DNA of 64,000 nucleotides, from NCBI GenBank assembly GCA_963842795.1, contig CAWJHV010000041.1:62001-126000 (forward strand). The letters are read 5' to 3'. How positions within the stretch are numbered: position 1 is the first letter of the stretch; each line of letters begins with the position of its first letter. Shown here piece after piece: positions 1-8,723 of the stretch. The position numbers were made by a program, and so were the translations under genes. The notes under the pieces are model-generated. The model worked only from the letters and a program-made list of their open reading frames with translations. It made no database searches and had not been told where the DNA came from. Source of the stretch: WHSW01 sp963842795. GTDB lineage: Bacteria > Actinomycetota > Thermoleophilia > Solirubrobacterales > 70-9.

Positions 1-118
1 GCGGGCGCGGGCCCGAGCGCGCCTCGATCCGCTCCCGCACCGCCTCGGCGAGCGCGGGCTCCGGGGGATAGTCGAGCTCCCGCCCGAGGGCGATCAGGTG
101 ACGCTCGAGCTCAGTCAT
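1..118 (-). CDS. Partial hypothetical protein coupled to ECF sigma factor
   Basis: Only the first 39 codons lie in the window; the gene runs off the left edge. The ATG at 118-116 overlaps the stop codon of the sigma factor gene (an eight-base ATGACTGA junction), which indicates translational coupling. The visible N-terminus begins MTELERHLIALGRELDYP and is predicted helical and charged. In actinobacterial ECF operons the coupled downstream gene is frequently an anti-sigma or membrane partner, so that is the obvious hypothesis, but no zinc-finger or membrane segment is visible in the part present. Confidence 0.55.
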   Translation of the reverse strand, partial: MTELERHLIALGRELDYPPEPALAEAVRERIEARSGPRP

Positions 119-671
119 CGCCGTCCTCCATCTCCGCCCGCAGCCGTTCGAGGGCCCGCGAGAGCCGGGACTTGACCGTCCCGCGCCGGACGCCGAGCGC
201 GGCGGCTGTCTCGGCTTCGGAGAGCTCGAGCAGGTAGCGGCAGGCGATCACCGTCCGGTCGCGCTCGGGGAGGCTCTCGACCGCGGCGAGCAGAGCGCGG
301 CGACGCTCGTGGCTGAGGAGCGCCGCCTCGGGGGACGGGACCGCGCCCCCCTCGCGGCGCTCCTCCGCGACGCGCGTCGCCAGTCGCCGGCGGCGCCCGG
401 CCGCCACCCGCCTGTTGCGGGCCTCGTTGCCGACGATCCGCAGCAGCCAGGGGCGAAACGGTGCCCCGGCCCGGAACCGCCCCAGGGCGCGATGGGCCTT
501 GAGGAACCCGTCCTGGGCCGCTTCCTCGGCCTCAACGGCCGAGCCGGTGATCATCCACGCGGTGCGGAAGGCGATCGTCTGGTGGGCTCTCACGATCTGC
601 TCGTAGGCGGCCACGTCGCCGCGCTTGGCGCGCGCGATCAGCGCGGGCTCGTCCAGTGGCCGGTCCTCCAC
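111..671 (-). CDS. ECF (group 4) RNA polymerase sigma factor
   Basis: A 186-residue sigma-70 family protein of the extracytoplasmic-function type, which would direct core RNA polymerase to a small regulon. Region 2 is at about residues 18-95 (AAYEQIVRAHQTIAFRTAW, then the FRPWLLRIVGNEARNRRR-like helix), and region 4 is at about 125-180 (SLPERDRTVIACRYL, then an HTH ending GTVKSRLSRALERLR). The length fits the family. The start is a GTG at 671-669. There is no upstream gene on this strand closer than the start region, and the downstream gene overlaps its stop, so the two form an operon. Which ECF group it belongs to cannot be told by eye. Confidence 0.9.
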   Translation of the reverse strand: MEDRPLDEPALIARAKRGDVAAYEQIVRAHQTIAFRTAWMITGSAVEAEEAAQDGFLKAHRALGRFRAGAPFRPWLLRIVGNEARNRRVAAGRRRRLATRVAEERREGGAVPSPEAALLSHERRRALLAAVESLPERDRTVIACRYLLELSEAETAAALGVRRGTVKSRLSRALERLRAEMEDGDD

Positions 672-733
672 TGCACTATTCCTACAACCGGACCGGCCTC
701 GCGGTTCCCGAGGCGCCGGGCGAGGGCGCTAGC

Positions 734-3157
734 TCAGAGGCCGTTCCAACCGCCGCCGTAGCACGGCTTCGGACCGCAGAGGTTGACGATCGCGCCGTCG
801 ACCTGGAGGAAGTTGGAGACCTCGGCGAGCCCGTTCGGGATCCCGCGCGGGGCGCCGTGGGGATCCTCGCCGACCCGGTTGGGGACGTTGGTGAGCGGCG
901 GGGCGGGCGTGCCGATGGTCTCCGACGGGTTGCCCGGGTCGGGGCGCACGGGGCCGAAGTCGGTGTAGACGGCGACCGAGCCCGAGAACGGGTAGGACGC
1001 GATCCGCGGCACGTTCCAGAGCACGTCGGTGTCCGGCCAGCGACCCGGATCGACGACGGGCGCATGGGCGGAGGCGCCGATCGTCCGCGCCTCCACGTCG
1101 GTCATCCAATTGGTGACCTGGTGGTCGCCGACCGCGGCCCCGAGCAGCACCGTGTGCGCGGGCGTGTCGGGCAGCGGGTCGGTGGTCATGCGGTTGGCGT
1201 AGCCGTTCGGCTCGCCGCGGTCCCAGAGCATCTGCACCAGCGAGAGCAACAGCGGCCGCGCGAGCTCATCGGTGTAGGCGCCGTTGAGCAGGATCGCGAA
1301 CTCGTCGTAATCGACCGAGCGCGGCAACAGGATCGAGTAGCGCATCGCCGGCACGCCGAGGGCGGCGCGGGTGAAGTCGGGCGCGACCGCGGCCAGCGCG
1401 CCGCCCATGATCCCGCCCTGGCTGTTGCCGTCGTAGAACAGGCGCTCGTCGTCGATCACCGACTGGCTCGAAAGCGTTCCGTCGGCGTGGAACGCCGGCG
1501 CCGAGGCAAGGCCGGCCGGGTGGATCATCAGCCGGCCCAGATAGAGCTCGTTGAGCAGGCCCTGCTGCAGGCGGTCGGCGAGCTCGGGGAAGTCGGAGAG
1601 CTCGGTGATGATCCCGGCCGTGTTCGGGACGTCCTCGGAGGCCATCCCGATCTCGTCGGTGGCGCAGAGGATGAAGCCGTGGTCGTTGGCGAGGTCCTTC
1701 TGGTACTGGCCCCGGACCTGGTCCAGGGTCCCGAAGAGCCCGTGGCCGTAGAGCGACGGCCGCACGGTCACCGGCGACGTGCCGTCGACGGCGACGCGGG
1801 GGACGATGCAGTCGAACTTGGCCGTGTAGTCGCCGTTGCGGGTCGGCAGCCCGGCGGGACCGAGGGCGAAGCGGCCACCCGGCGCGCAGTTGGGCTGCAG
1901 GTAGCACGGCACCTCGTAGGTGCCGGTGATCTCGCGCGCGACCTCTGTGTCCTCGGCCGGAGTGAAGTTCTCGACCCCCGTGACGGTGAACTCGGGCGAC
2001 GTCCCCTGGACCGTGAGGTCGGCCATCGTCGTGTCGCCGAGCTCGGCGAAGGCGTCGTTTCGCATCGCCAGCACCCGCCCGGCGATGTTCTCGTCGCTGG
2101 CAACCGTGAAGTCCCAGGCCAGATACAGGTCCGAGCGCCGGACGTCCACGTCTCGCAGGGTCGCGAAGATCGAGTCGAATCGGGCTCGCTGCGCCTCGAT
2201 CGGGGCCTCGGAGGACGGCAGGTCGTCGCGGTAGTAGCGAAAGCCCTCTGGGGCGGGGATGACGGAGCCGTCGCCGGCGCGCAGGTCGCGCAGCGCGACC
2301 ACGTAGCGGTGCCCGGAGGCGAAGTTGACCGCCGGGTTGATCATCAGCGCCGTCTTCTCCGCGCTTGTCGCGTTCGAGTCGAGCTCGACCCAGATCGGCC
2401 AGCGCTCGCCCGTCTCGGCGTCGATCACGACCACCGGCGCGTCGGGCTCCGAGTAGCGGCCGAGATGGTTGAGCGGCACCGGGTCGGTCGCCGCCAGCGC
2501 CGGCGGCGTGTCCAGCCCCGGGACCCGGAGCACGATCGGCTGCCCCGGGCTGAAGCCGTCGTTGAGGTCGTAGGGCTCGGCATCGACGTGCGTCCCGGCG
2601 CCGTTCGCCGGCATCGCGCCGGTCTTCAGGTCCACCCGGCGGCCGGTACGGGTGGCCTCGTCCGCGACCGTGTAGTAGTCGTCGGGGAACGGCAGCAGGC
2701 AGAGCGACCCGTCCTGCTGACCGACGAAGTCGCACTCGCCGGCCCGGCTCAGGTCGACCGGCTTCGGCGCGCATCCCGCGGTGTCGCGGATCAGCTCACG
2801 GACCCGTGCGTTGCCTCCCACCCTCACCCGAAGCTCCCGGCCCGCGCAAGCCCCGATCGCGTCGCGGCCGACGCCGTTGAGCTTCAGCTTCAGGCGCCGG
2901 TGCGAGCGCCCCGCGAGCCGCACCCGCTTCGTCTTCACCAGCTTCGCCCAGTCGGGCTCGTCGAAGCTCGAGCCCTTGACCTTCACCCGCACCCGCCGGG
3001 CCTCGCGGCCGGTGTTCGCGACCTTGACCTTGAAGCCGTGGTCGAGGATCGCCGCCTGCGAGTCCGTCAGCGAGCGCGGCTTGACCTTCGCCTCGGCCGG
3101 GGCGGCAACCAGCAGGCCGAGGGCGGCGAGGACCAGGGAGACCGCGGCAGTGCGCAT
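734..3157 (-). CDS. Secreted alpha/beta-hydrolase-like protein, 807 aa
   Basis: The ATG at 3157 starts a clear signal peptide (MRTAAVSLVLAALGLLVAA, then APAEA cleavage site), so the mature protein is exported. Residues about 24-105 are a basic, beta-rich segment of alternating Val/Lys/Arg. The remaining roughly 700 residues resemble large bacterial extracellular lipases/esterases: a nucleophile elbow YDGNSQGGIMGG (G-x-S-x-G) lies near residue 575 and is followed by a hydrophobic, proline-rich C-terminus with a CGPKPC pair. The open frame extends upstream of 3157 but loses coding character there. The substrate is unknown; a lipase, esterase or polyester depolymerase are all possible. Apparently a single-gene unit. 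Confidence 0.6.
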   Translation of the reverse strand: MRTAAVSLVLAALGLLVAAPAEAKVKPRSLTDSQAAILDHGFKVKVANTGREARRVRVKVKGSSFDEPDWAKLVKTKRVRLAGRSHRRLKLKLNGVGRDAIGACAGRELRVRVGGNARVRELIRDTAGCAPKPVDLSRAGECDFVGQQDGSLCLLPFPDDYYTVADEATRTGRRVDLKTGAMPANGAGTHVDAEPYDLNDGFSPGQPIVLRVPGLDTPPALAATDPVPLNHLGRYSEPDAPVVVIDAETGERWPIWVELDSNATSAEKTALMINPAVNFASGHRYVVALRDLRAGDGSVIPAPEGFRYYRDDLPSSEAPIEAQRARFDSIFATLRDVDVRRSDLYLAWDFTVASDENIAGRVLAMRNDAFAELGDTTMADLTVQGTSPEFTVTGVENFTPAEDTEVAREITGTYEVPCYLQPNCAPGGRFALGPAGLPTRNGDYTAKFDCIVPRVAVDGTSPVTVRPSLYGHGLFGTLDQVRGQYQKDLANDHGFILCATDEIGMASEDVPNTAGIITELSDFPELADRLQQGLLNELYLGRLMIHPAGLASAPAFHADGTLSSQSVIDDERLFYDGNSQGGIMGGALAAVAPDFTRAALGVPAMRYSILLPRSVDYDEFAILLNGAYTDELARPLLLSLVQMLWDRGEPNGYANRMTTDPLPDTPAHTVLLGAAVGDHQVTNWMTDVEARTIGASAHAPVVDPGRWPDTDVLWNVPRIASYPFSGSVAVYTDFGPVRPDPGNPSETIGTPAPPLTNVPNRVGEDPHGAPRGIPNGLAEVSNFLQVDGAIVNLCGPKPCYGGGWNGL

Positions 3158-3160
3158 ACC

Positions 3161-3200
3161 GACAGACCTAATAGCAGACGCGGCTACCCTGGCCGGGCCG
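3161..3200 (-). promoter_or_regulatory. Candidate promoter for the secreted hydrolase
   Basis: On the minus strand a TATTAG hexamer (3173-3168), preceded by TGC, lies only about ten bases from the ATG at 3157. This would give a very short or leaderless transcript, common in actinobacteria. No convincing -35 element is visible. The same spacer must also serve the divergent gene to the right. Confidence 0.2.
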
Positions 3201-3274
3201 TGACCGGACTGCCGCAAGAGGCCCGAGGACGGGCGCCGGTCCCCCCACCGCCGCAGGATCCGGCGCTTGGGCCG

Positions 3275-4546
3275 ATGTCGACGGCGTTCGACGAGGACGA
3301 GATGGTGGGCCTCATCGGCGCGGCGTTGGCGGATGGCGCCGACGGCGGGGTGCGGGTCGTCGGTTGTCGCCCCTCGTACGTCCGCTACAGCCCGGGGCGC
3401 TACTGCCGCGTCCTCTACGAGGTCACCTTCCGGGAGGCCGACACCGGCCTCGAGGTCGCCGTGCTCGCACACGCCGCGCTGCTTCGCGGCAACCGCGCCG
3501 AGCGGCTCTGGTCGAGCGGCGAGCCCCAGCGGCTGGCCGAGCGTGCCGCGGCTCAGCAGCCCCGAGGGCCCGGCGCGCACGCGGCGCACCTGCCGGCGCT
3601 GCGGGCGATCGTCCAGGTCTATCCCGTCGATCTGCACCTTCCCGGGCTGGTCGAGGCGGCGTCGCCCGAGGCGCTGCGCGAACGCCTGCGGGCCGCGTGG
3701 CCCGAGGGGCCCGATCTGCGCGCGGTCGAGCCCGAGCTGGTCCGCTACAAGCCGCGCCGCCGGGCGGTGCTGCGCCTTCGCCTCGACGGCGGCGGCCGCG
3801 ACGCGGCGTACGCGAAGCTCAGGGCGGACGAGCGCGGGGCGCTCATCGACGACAGCGCCCGGCGACTCGCCGCCGCCGGGGTGCCGCTACCCGAATCGCT
3901 CGGTTACCTCCCCGATCTGCGACTGATGCTCGCGGCCGAGGCCCCCGGCACCCGCCTGCGGGAGCTGCGCGGCGGCGACCCCTTCGCCGACGCGATGGTG
4001 CCGGTCGCCGAGATGCTGACCCGCGTTCACGCCTGCTCGCTGCCCGGCCTGCCGTCCGCGTGGCTCCAAACCGAGGTCGACGAGCTGCGGGCCGAGGCCG
4101 GCACCCTCGCCGCGCTGCTCCCTGCGGCCCGCGAGCGGGTCGAGCGGCTCGCCGGGCGGCTGGTGGCCGGGCTCGAGACCCTGGAGGTCCCGGCGGGCAC
4201 GATTCACGGCAGCTTTCACGACGACCAGGTGCTCGTCTCGCCGGCCGGCCTGACCCTCGTTGACCTCGACAGCGTCCAGCGCGGGCCGCTGCTCGCCGAC
4301 GTCGGGCACTTCCTCTCCTACCTGTCGGCGGACGGCGCCGAGGCCGCGCGCGAGGGATTCCTTGCCGCGTACGCGCGAACGAGTGCAATCGACCCGGCCG
4401 TGCTCCTGTTCGAGGCGGCGTCGCTGCTGCGCTGGAGCACGCTTCCGTTTCGCGACCGCGAGCCGGGCTGGCCGGAGGCCGTCGAGCGCCGCGTCGAGCT
4501 CGCCGAGGAACGCCTTCGCGAGTGGGGGTCGAGCGGCTGCGCCTGA
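3275..4546 (+). CDS. Phosphotransferase-fold (APH/ChoK-like) protein, atypical catalytic loop
   Basis: 423 residues from the ATG at 3275; an in-frame GTG at 3200 would add 25 residues, mostly a proline-rich tail, so I prefer the ATG. The C-terminal half has the aminoglycoside/choline-kinase-like layout: the catalytic loop reads HGSFHDDQ at about residue 310 and is followed by LVDLDS at about 328, where the family normally has HGD....N and a D-[FWL]-[DE] metal site. The usual catalytic Asp after HG is Ser here. It is homologous in layout to the three phosphotransferases at 8720, 14397 and 15665, so it probably belongs to the same carbohydrate system although separated by the convergent epimerase gene. 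Activity is unproven: it may be a small-molecule kinase with a divergent loop or a pseudokinase. Confidence 0.7.
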   Translation: MSTAFDEDEMVGLIGAALADGADGGVRVVGCRPSYVRYSPGRYCRVLYEVTFREADTGLEVAVLAHAALLRGNRAERLWSSGEPQRLAERAAAQQPRGPGAHAAHLPALRAIVQVYPVDLHLPGLVEAASPEALRERLRAAWPEGPDLRAVEPELVRYKPRRRAVLRLRLDGGGRDAAYAKLRADERGALIDDSARRLAAAGVPLPESLGYLPDLRLMLAAEAPGTRLRELRGGDPFADAMVPVAEMLTRVHACSLPGLPSAWLQTEVDELRAEAGTLAALLPAARERVERLAGRLVAGLETLEVPAGTIHGSFHDDQVLVSPAGLTLVDLDSVQRGPLLADVGHFLSYLSADGAEAAREGFLAAYARTSAIDPAVLLFEAASLLRWSTLPFRDREPGWPEAVERRVELAEERLREWGSSGCA

Positions 4547-4567
4547 CCGCGGCGGCGCTCGGGGCGC

Positions 4568-5527
4568 TCAGCTCGCCCGTCGTTGCGCCAGCGACTCCCG
4601 CATCCACTCGAACTCGGACGCGAGGCCCTCGGCGAGCGGTGTCGCGGGCACGAACCCGAGACGCTGCCTGGCCCGAGTCGTGTCGGCGCGGGTGTCGCGG
4701 ACGTCCCCGTGCGGGGATTCGCTGTAGGAGATGGTGAGCTCGCGCTCGGCCAGCTCGCCGATCAGCGCCAGGGCGTCGTGGACGCTCACCTGCGAGCCGC
4801 CGCCGAGGTTGAAGACGCCGCCCTCGATCCCGGGTGTCGCGGCGGCGATGCGCAGCCCGGTGACGACGTCGCCGACGTAGGTGAAGTCGCGCGTCTGGTC
4901 GCCGTCGCCGAAGACGTCGATCGGCGCGCCCTCGAGCGCCGCGCGGCAGAACCGGTTGAAGGCCATGTCCGGCCGCTGGCGCGGGCCGTAGACCGAGAAC
5001 AGCCGCAGGCTGACGACGTTGATCCCGTGGCAGAGGTGGTAGAGGTCGCAGAGCTGCTCGGCGCTGAGCTTGGTCAGGCCGTAGGGAGAGACCGGCCGCG
5101 GGGTCACGTCCTCGGGTGTGGGGAACCGCGCCGCCTCGCCGTAGACCGATGACGAGGACGCGTACACGAGCCGCGTCCGCGGCGAGCTCGCCGCCGCCTC
5201 GAGCAGCTGCTGGGTGGCCTGCACGTTGTTGCGCAGGTACTGCTCGAAGCGATCGCCCCAGCTCGAGCGAACGCCCGGCTCGGCCGCGAGGTGAAAGACC
5301 GTGTCGCACTCCTCGACGAGCTCGAACAGCTCACCGCGAGCGAGGTCGATCGGCACGAACTCGAACCCGCGCCAGTCCATCGCCCGCTCGAGGTTTCGCA
5401 GCTTCTCGCGGCGCCCGTAGTTGTCGTTGAAGCAGTCGACGCCGATCACGTCCTCGCCGTCCGCGAGGAGCGATTCGGTGAGGTGCGAGCCGACAAAGCC
5501 CGCGCAGCCTGTGACCAGTGCGCGCAT
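4568..5527 (-). CDS. NAD-dependent nucleotide-sugar epimerase, UDP-uronate 4-epimerase-like
   Basis: 319 residues, an extended short-chain dehydrogenase. An N-terminal Rossmann motif TGCAGFVGSH (residues 6-15) binds NAD, and the catalytic YGLTK (YxxxK) lies near residue 150 after an SSSSVYG segment. The segments FNDNYGRREKLRNL and AAEPGVRSSW resemble UDP-glucuronate 4-epimerases more than plain GalE, so the product may be a UDP-uronic acid; this is inference. The ATG at 5527 is preferred to a TTG one codon upstream. The stop is 21 bp from the stop of the convergent phosphotransferase gene. It faces away from the glycan operon and shares its promoter spacer, suggesting joint control of a sugar-nucleotide supply and its use. 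Confidence 0.8.
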   Translation of the reverse strand: MRALVTGCAGFVGSHLTESLLADGEDVIGVDCFNDNYGRREKLRNLERAMDWRGFEFVPIDLARGELFELVEECDTVFHLAAEPGVRSSWGDRFEQYLRNNVQATQQLLEAAASSPRTRLVYASSSSVYGEAARFPTPEDVTPRPVSPYGLTKLSAEQLCDLYHLCHGINVVSLRLFSVYGPRQRPDMAFNRFCRAALEGAPIDVFGDGDQTRDFTYVGDVVTGLRIAAATPGIEGGVFNLGGGSQVSVHDALALIGELAERELTISYSESPHGDVRDTRADTTRARQRLGFVPATPLAEGLASEFEWMRESLAQRRAS

Positions 5528-5552
5528 CAATCACTAAACCCGCGGGCCGGCC

Positions 5553-5583
5553 AAGGATCACATGTGAATTTCTTGTGATCTTT
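5553..5583. promoter_or_regulatory. Inverted repeat in the divergent spacer of the glycan locus
   Basis: GATCACA (5556-5562) and TGTGATC (5574-5580) are perfect inverted arms around 11 bases, extendable to ten pairs with one G-T wobble. The left arm also forms a ten-base palindrome TCACATGTGA (5558-5567). The spacer between the epimerase start (5527) and the glycosyltransferase start (5609) is conspicuously AT-richer than its surroundings. An operator for a dimeric regulator is the likeliest reading; the run TTTTT after the right arm means a weak rightward terminator or attenuator cannot be excluded. Confidence 0.4.
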
Positions 5584-5608
5584 TTGCGCCTACCGGGTTC
5601 CAGCAAAT

Positions 5609-6872
5609 ATGGACCCCGGGGCAGCCTCTCCACGACCGAGCAACCGATTCGACCTCCGCGCGGCGGAGGATCGCCCGCGCGGCTCGAGTCCCCGCTTCCT
5701 GTTCTTCACGAACGAGTGCGTGGGGCTCGGCCACCTGCGCCGCTGCCTGAGGCTGGCGCGCGGGCTCACCGAGGCCAATCCGCAGAGCAGCGCGCTGATC
5801 GTGACCGGCTCGCCGGTGGCCACCAGCTACAGCCTGCCGCCCCGGGTCGACCTGGTGAAGCTGCCGGCGCTGGCGCGGGACGAGGAGGGCAACCACCGGG
5901 CCGAGAGCCTGGCGCTGGACGTCGACGTCGTGTCCCGGGTGCGCTCGCGCGTCGCGATGACGGTCGCCGCCGAGTTCGATCCCACCGTCGCGGTTGTCGA
6001 CAAGGCGCCGCTCGGCCTGCGGGGCGAGCTGGTCCCGGTGCTCGAGCTGCTCAACCGGCGGTCCTGTCACCTCGTGCTGGGGCTGCGGGACGTCGAGGAC
6101 GATGCGGAGAACCTGCGGCGCACCTGGACGCAGGCCGGGGTCCGCGAGGCGCTCGAGCGCTGGTACGACCTGGTCCTCGTCTATGGGCCGCGCAGCAGCG
6201 CCGACGCGCTCGACACCCTCGGGTGGCGCAACCTCGGCATGCCCGTCCACCACGTCGGCTATGTCGGCCCGCGGCTCGCCGACGCCGGGCCGCGCGACCT
6301 GGCGCCCGAATATCTGCTCGCCACCGCGGGCGGCGGCGTCGACGGCTATCCGCTGCTGTCGCGGTTCGTCGAGGCGCTGCGGCTGAGGCCGCTGCCGTTG
6401 CCGGCGGTCGTCGTCACCGGTCCGCTGATGGCGGCGTCCGAGCTCGCTCGCCTGCGCGCTCGTGCGGCGGACGTCGACGTCCGGGTCGAGCAGTTTCGCG
6501 AGGACATGGACGAGGTGATCGCCGGCGCCACGGCGGTGGTCTCGATGGCGGGATACAACACCGTCTCCGAGCTGCTGATGGCGGGCAAGCCCGGGACTGA
6601 TCGTCCCCGGCCCGCGCCCGACCCGCGAGCAGATGATGAGGGCGGAGAGGCTCGCCGAGAGCGGGGTCGTGCAGGTGCTCGACCCGAAGACGCTCGACCC
6701 GAAGAGCATGCGGGGGGCCCTCGATCGACTGCTGTCCGCGCCGCCGCCGCGGGTCGAGCCCGATCACTACCGGGGTGCCGAGCGGGCGACCGCGATCGTC
6801 AGCGAGCTCGCCTCGGGCGATGTCGCCGAGCCGGTCGCCTCGCCGGCCGGGCGGGAGTTGCGCGAGGCATGA
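5609..6872 (+). CDS. MurG-like GT-B glycosyltransferase (one frameshift)
   Basis: First gene of the glycan operon, 420 residues after correction. It has the GT-B arrangement of UDP-sugar transferases related to MurG: an N-terminal GxGH loop (ECVGLGHLRRCLRLARGL, about residues 36-53) and a C-terminal nucleotide-sugar site VSMAGYNTVSELLMAGKP. The reading frame breaks near 6594, where one extra base follows AAGCCCGGG; in the other frame the expected LIVPRPAPTREQ and the rest of the C-terminus continue to a TGA at 6870-6872. That stop overlaps the next ATG (ATGA), supporting both the corrected frame and operon structure. It probably transfers a sugar to a lipid- or nucleotide-linked acceptor at the inner membrane; donor and acceptor are unknown. 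Paralogue of the gene at 16861. Confidence 0.75.
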
Positions 6873-8723
6873 CGCCGATCGACGCGATCGACCGCGACGT
6901 CCTCGGTGCCGATTCGCGCCACTGGCGCCGCTCGCTGGCGCTGTTGCGCCCGTTCTTCGCGCGCAACTGGGCCGCGCTGGCGGGCGCGTCGGGCGCCACG
7001 GTCCTCGCCACGGCGGCGACGCTCGCCCAGCCGTGGCCGCTCGCCCTCGTGATCGACCAGCTGATCGGCGTCCACGACGGCGCCTTTGAGCTCAGCGGCG
7101 CCGACGTGACGTTCCTCGCCCTCGTCTCCGGCCTGGTGCTCGCAATCGCGCTGCTGATGGCCGCCTCGGAGTACTTCACGGACCTCTGGCTCACCCGCGC
7201 GGGCGAGCGCATCGTCCACGACCTGCGGGTCGCGCTCTACGTACACCTCCAGCGCCTGTCGCTCGCCTTTCACAATCGCCAGCAGAAGGGCGATCTCGTG
7301 ACCCGGGTGACCGGGGACGTGAACGCCGTCGGCACGCTGTTCTCCGAGTCGCTCGGAGAGATGGTCGCCGCGGTGCTGCTGCTGGTCGGCATGGCGGTCG
7401 TCACGTTCGTGCTCGACCCGCTGCTCGCCCTCGCCACCTTCGCGGTGGTGCCACTGCTGTTCGCGGTCACCCTCTACTACGGGCGCCGCGTCAAGTCGCT
7501 GGCCCGGCGGCAGCGCAAGCAGGAGGGGCAGATCGCCTCCCTGGCCGCCGAGACGCTCGCGGCCATGCAGGTGGTGAAGGCGTTCGGCTCCGAGGACTAC
7601 GAGTCCGATCGCGTGGCGACCCGCAGCGCAGAGCGACAGGACCTCGGGATCGAGGCCGCCAAGGCCGAGGCCCGCTTCTCGGGCCTGATCGAGATCATCG
7701 GCGCCGTCGCCCGGGCGCTCGTGCTGGTGCTCGGCGTGCTCCGGGTGGCCGCGGGTGCGATCAGCCCCGGCGACCTGATCGTGTTCGTCACCTACGCGAA
7801 CAAGACCTACAGGCCGCTGCGCGACATCGCCCGCCAGGCGACGAAGTCGTCGCGGGCGCTCGCCCGCGCGGACCGGGTCGCCGACGTGCTCGCCGCCGAT
7901 CATGTCCTCGAGGAGCGCTCGGGCTCGTTCGCCGGCCGGGCGCGTCGCCGGTGACGTGGCGCTCGAGCGGGTGAGCTTCGGCTACTCGCCGGATCGGCCG
8001 GCGCTCACGGACCTGTCGCTGCGGGTCCCGGCCGGGTCGCGGGTGGCGCTGGTCGGGCCGTCCGGCGCCGGCAAGTCCACCGTCGGCGCGCTGGTGGCGC
8101 GGCTGTACGACCCGGACGCGGGCAGCGTCCTGATCGACGGCCGCGACGCCCGGGAGTGCTCGCTCCCGTGGCTGCGCGACCAGGTCGGCTTCCTGCTCCA
8201 GGAGACCATGCTGTTCGCCGGCAGCGTCGCCGAGAACATCGAGTACGCCGCCGACGGCGCCTCGCGCGCGGCGGTGATCGAGGCCGCAAAGGTAGCGGGC
8301 GCGGAGGAGTTCATCGACCGCCTCCCCGACGGCTACGACACCGAGCTCGGACCCTCGGGGATCGGGCTGTCCGGCGGCCAGCGCCAGCGGATCGGGATCG
8401 CGCGCGTCCTCCTTCGCGACCCGGCGATCCTGATCCTCGACGAGCCGACCACCGGCCTCGACGCGGCAAGCGAGGACGAGCTGATGGAAGGGCTCGATCG
8501 TCTGATGCAGGGTCGAACCACCTTCGTGATCACGCATTCGACCGGGCTCGCGCGCCGCGCCGAGCGGGTGGTGGTGATCGCCGGCGGCCGGGTGGTCGAG
8601 GACGGCCCGCCCGAGCAGCTCCTCGAGGAGCTGCCGATCTTCCGTGAGATGGTCGAACGCCAGGGGCTGGCGGCCGCGCCGCCGGTGCGAGCGCCCGGCG
8701 CCGGATCGTCGCTGGTGTCGTGA
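6869..8723 (+). CDS. ABC exporter, fused membrane and ATPase domains (one frameshift)
   Basis: 617 residues after correction, a type IV/MsbA-like half-transporter. The N-terminal 340 residues contain six hydrophobic segments with the coupling-helix region (RQRKQEGQIASLAAETL). The ATPase has Walker A GPSGAGKST near residue 396, a Q-loop FLLQETMLFAG, signature LSGGQRQR near 500, Walker B ILILDEPT and H-loop ITHS. The frame breaks near 7935 by one extra base (GGCCGGGCG), exactly at the linker between membrane and ATPase parts; the downstream frame then runs intact to 8723. It starts in the stop of the glycosyltransferase and ends inside the start of the phosphotransferase fusion, so it is the only transporter of this operon and the candidate flippase/exporter of the glycan or its lipid-linked precursor. 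Confidence 0.88.

Noticed and set aside
656..3274. A long open frame on the plus strand running into the first phosphotransferase gene
   Set aside because: It is the antisense of the secreted hydrolase, highly repetitive in Arg/Val/Glu, with no family features; coding character begins only near 3275.
5574..5590. Right arm plus T-run read as a rho-independent terminator for rightward transcription
   Set aside because: No rightward gene ends nearby: the upstream rightward gene ends at 4546 and an opposite-strand gene lies between. An operator is more likely.
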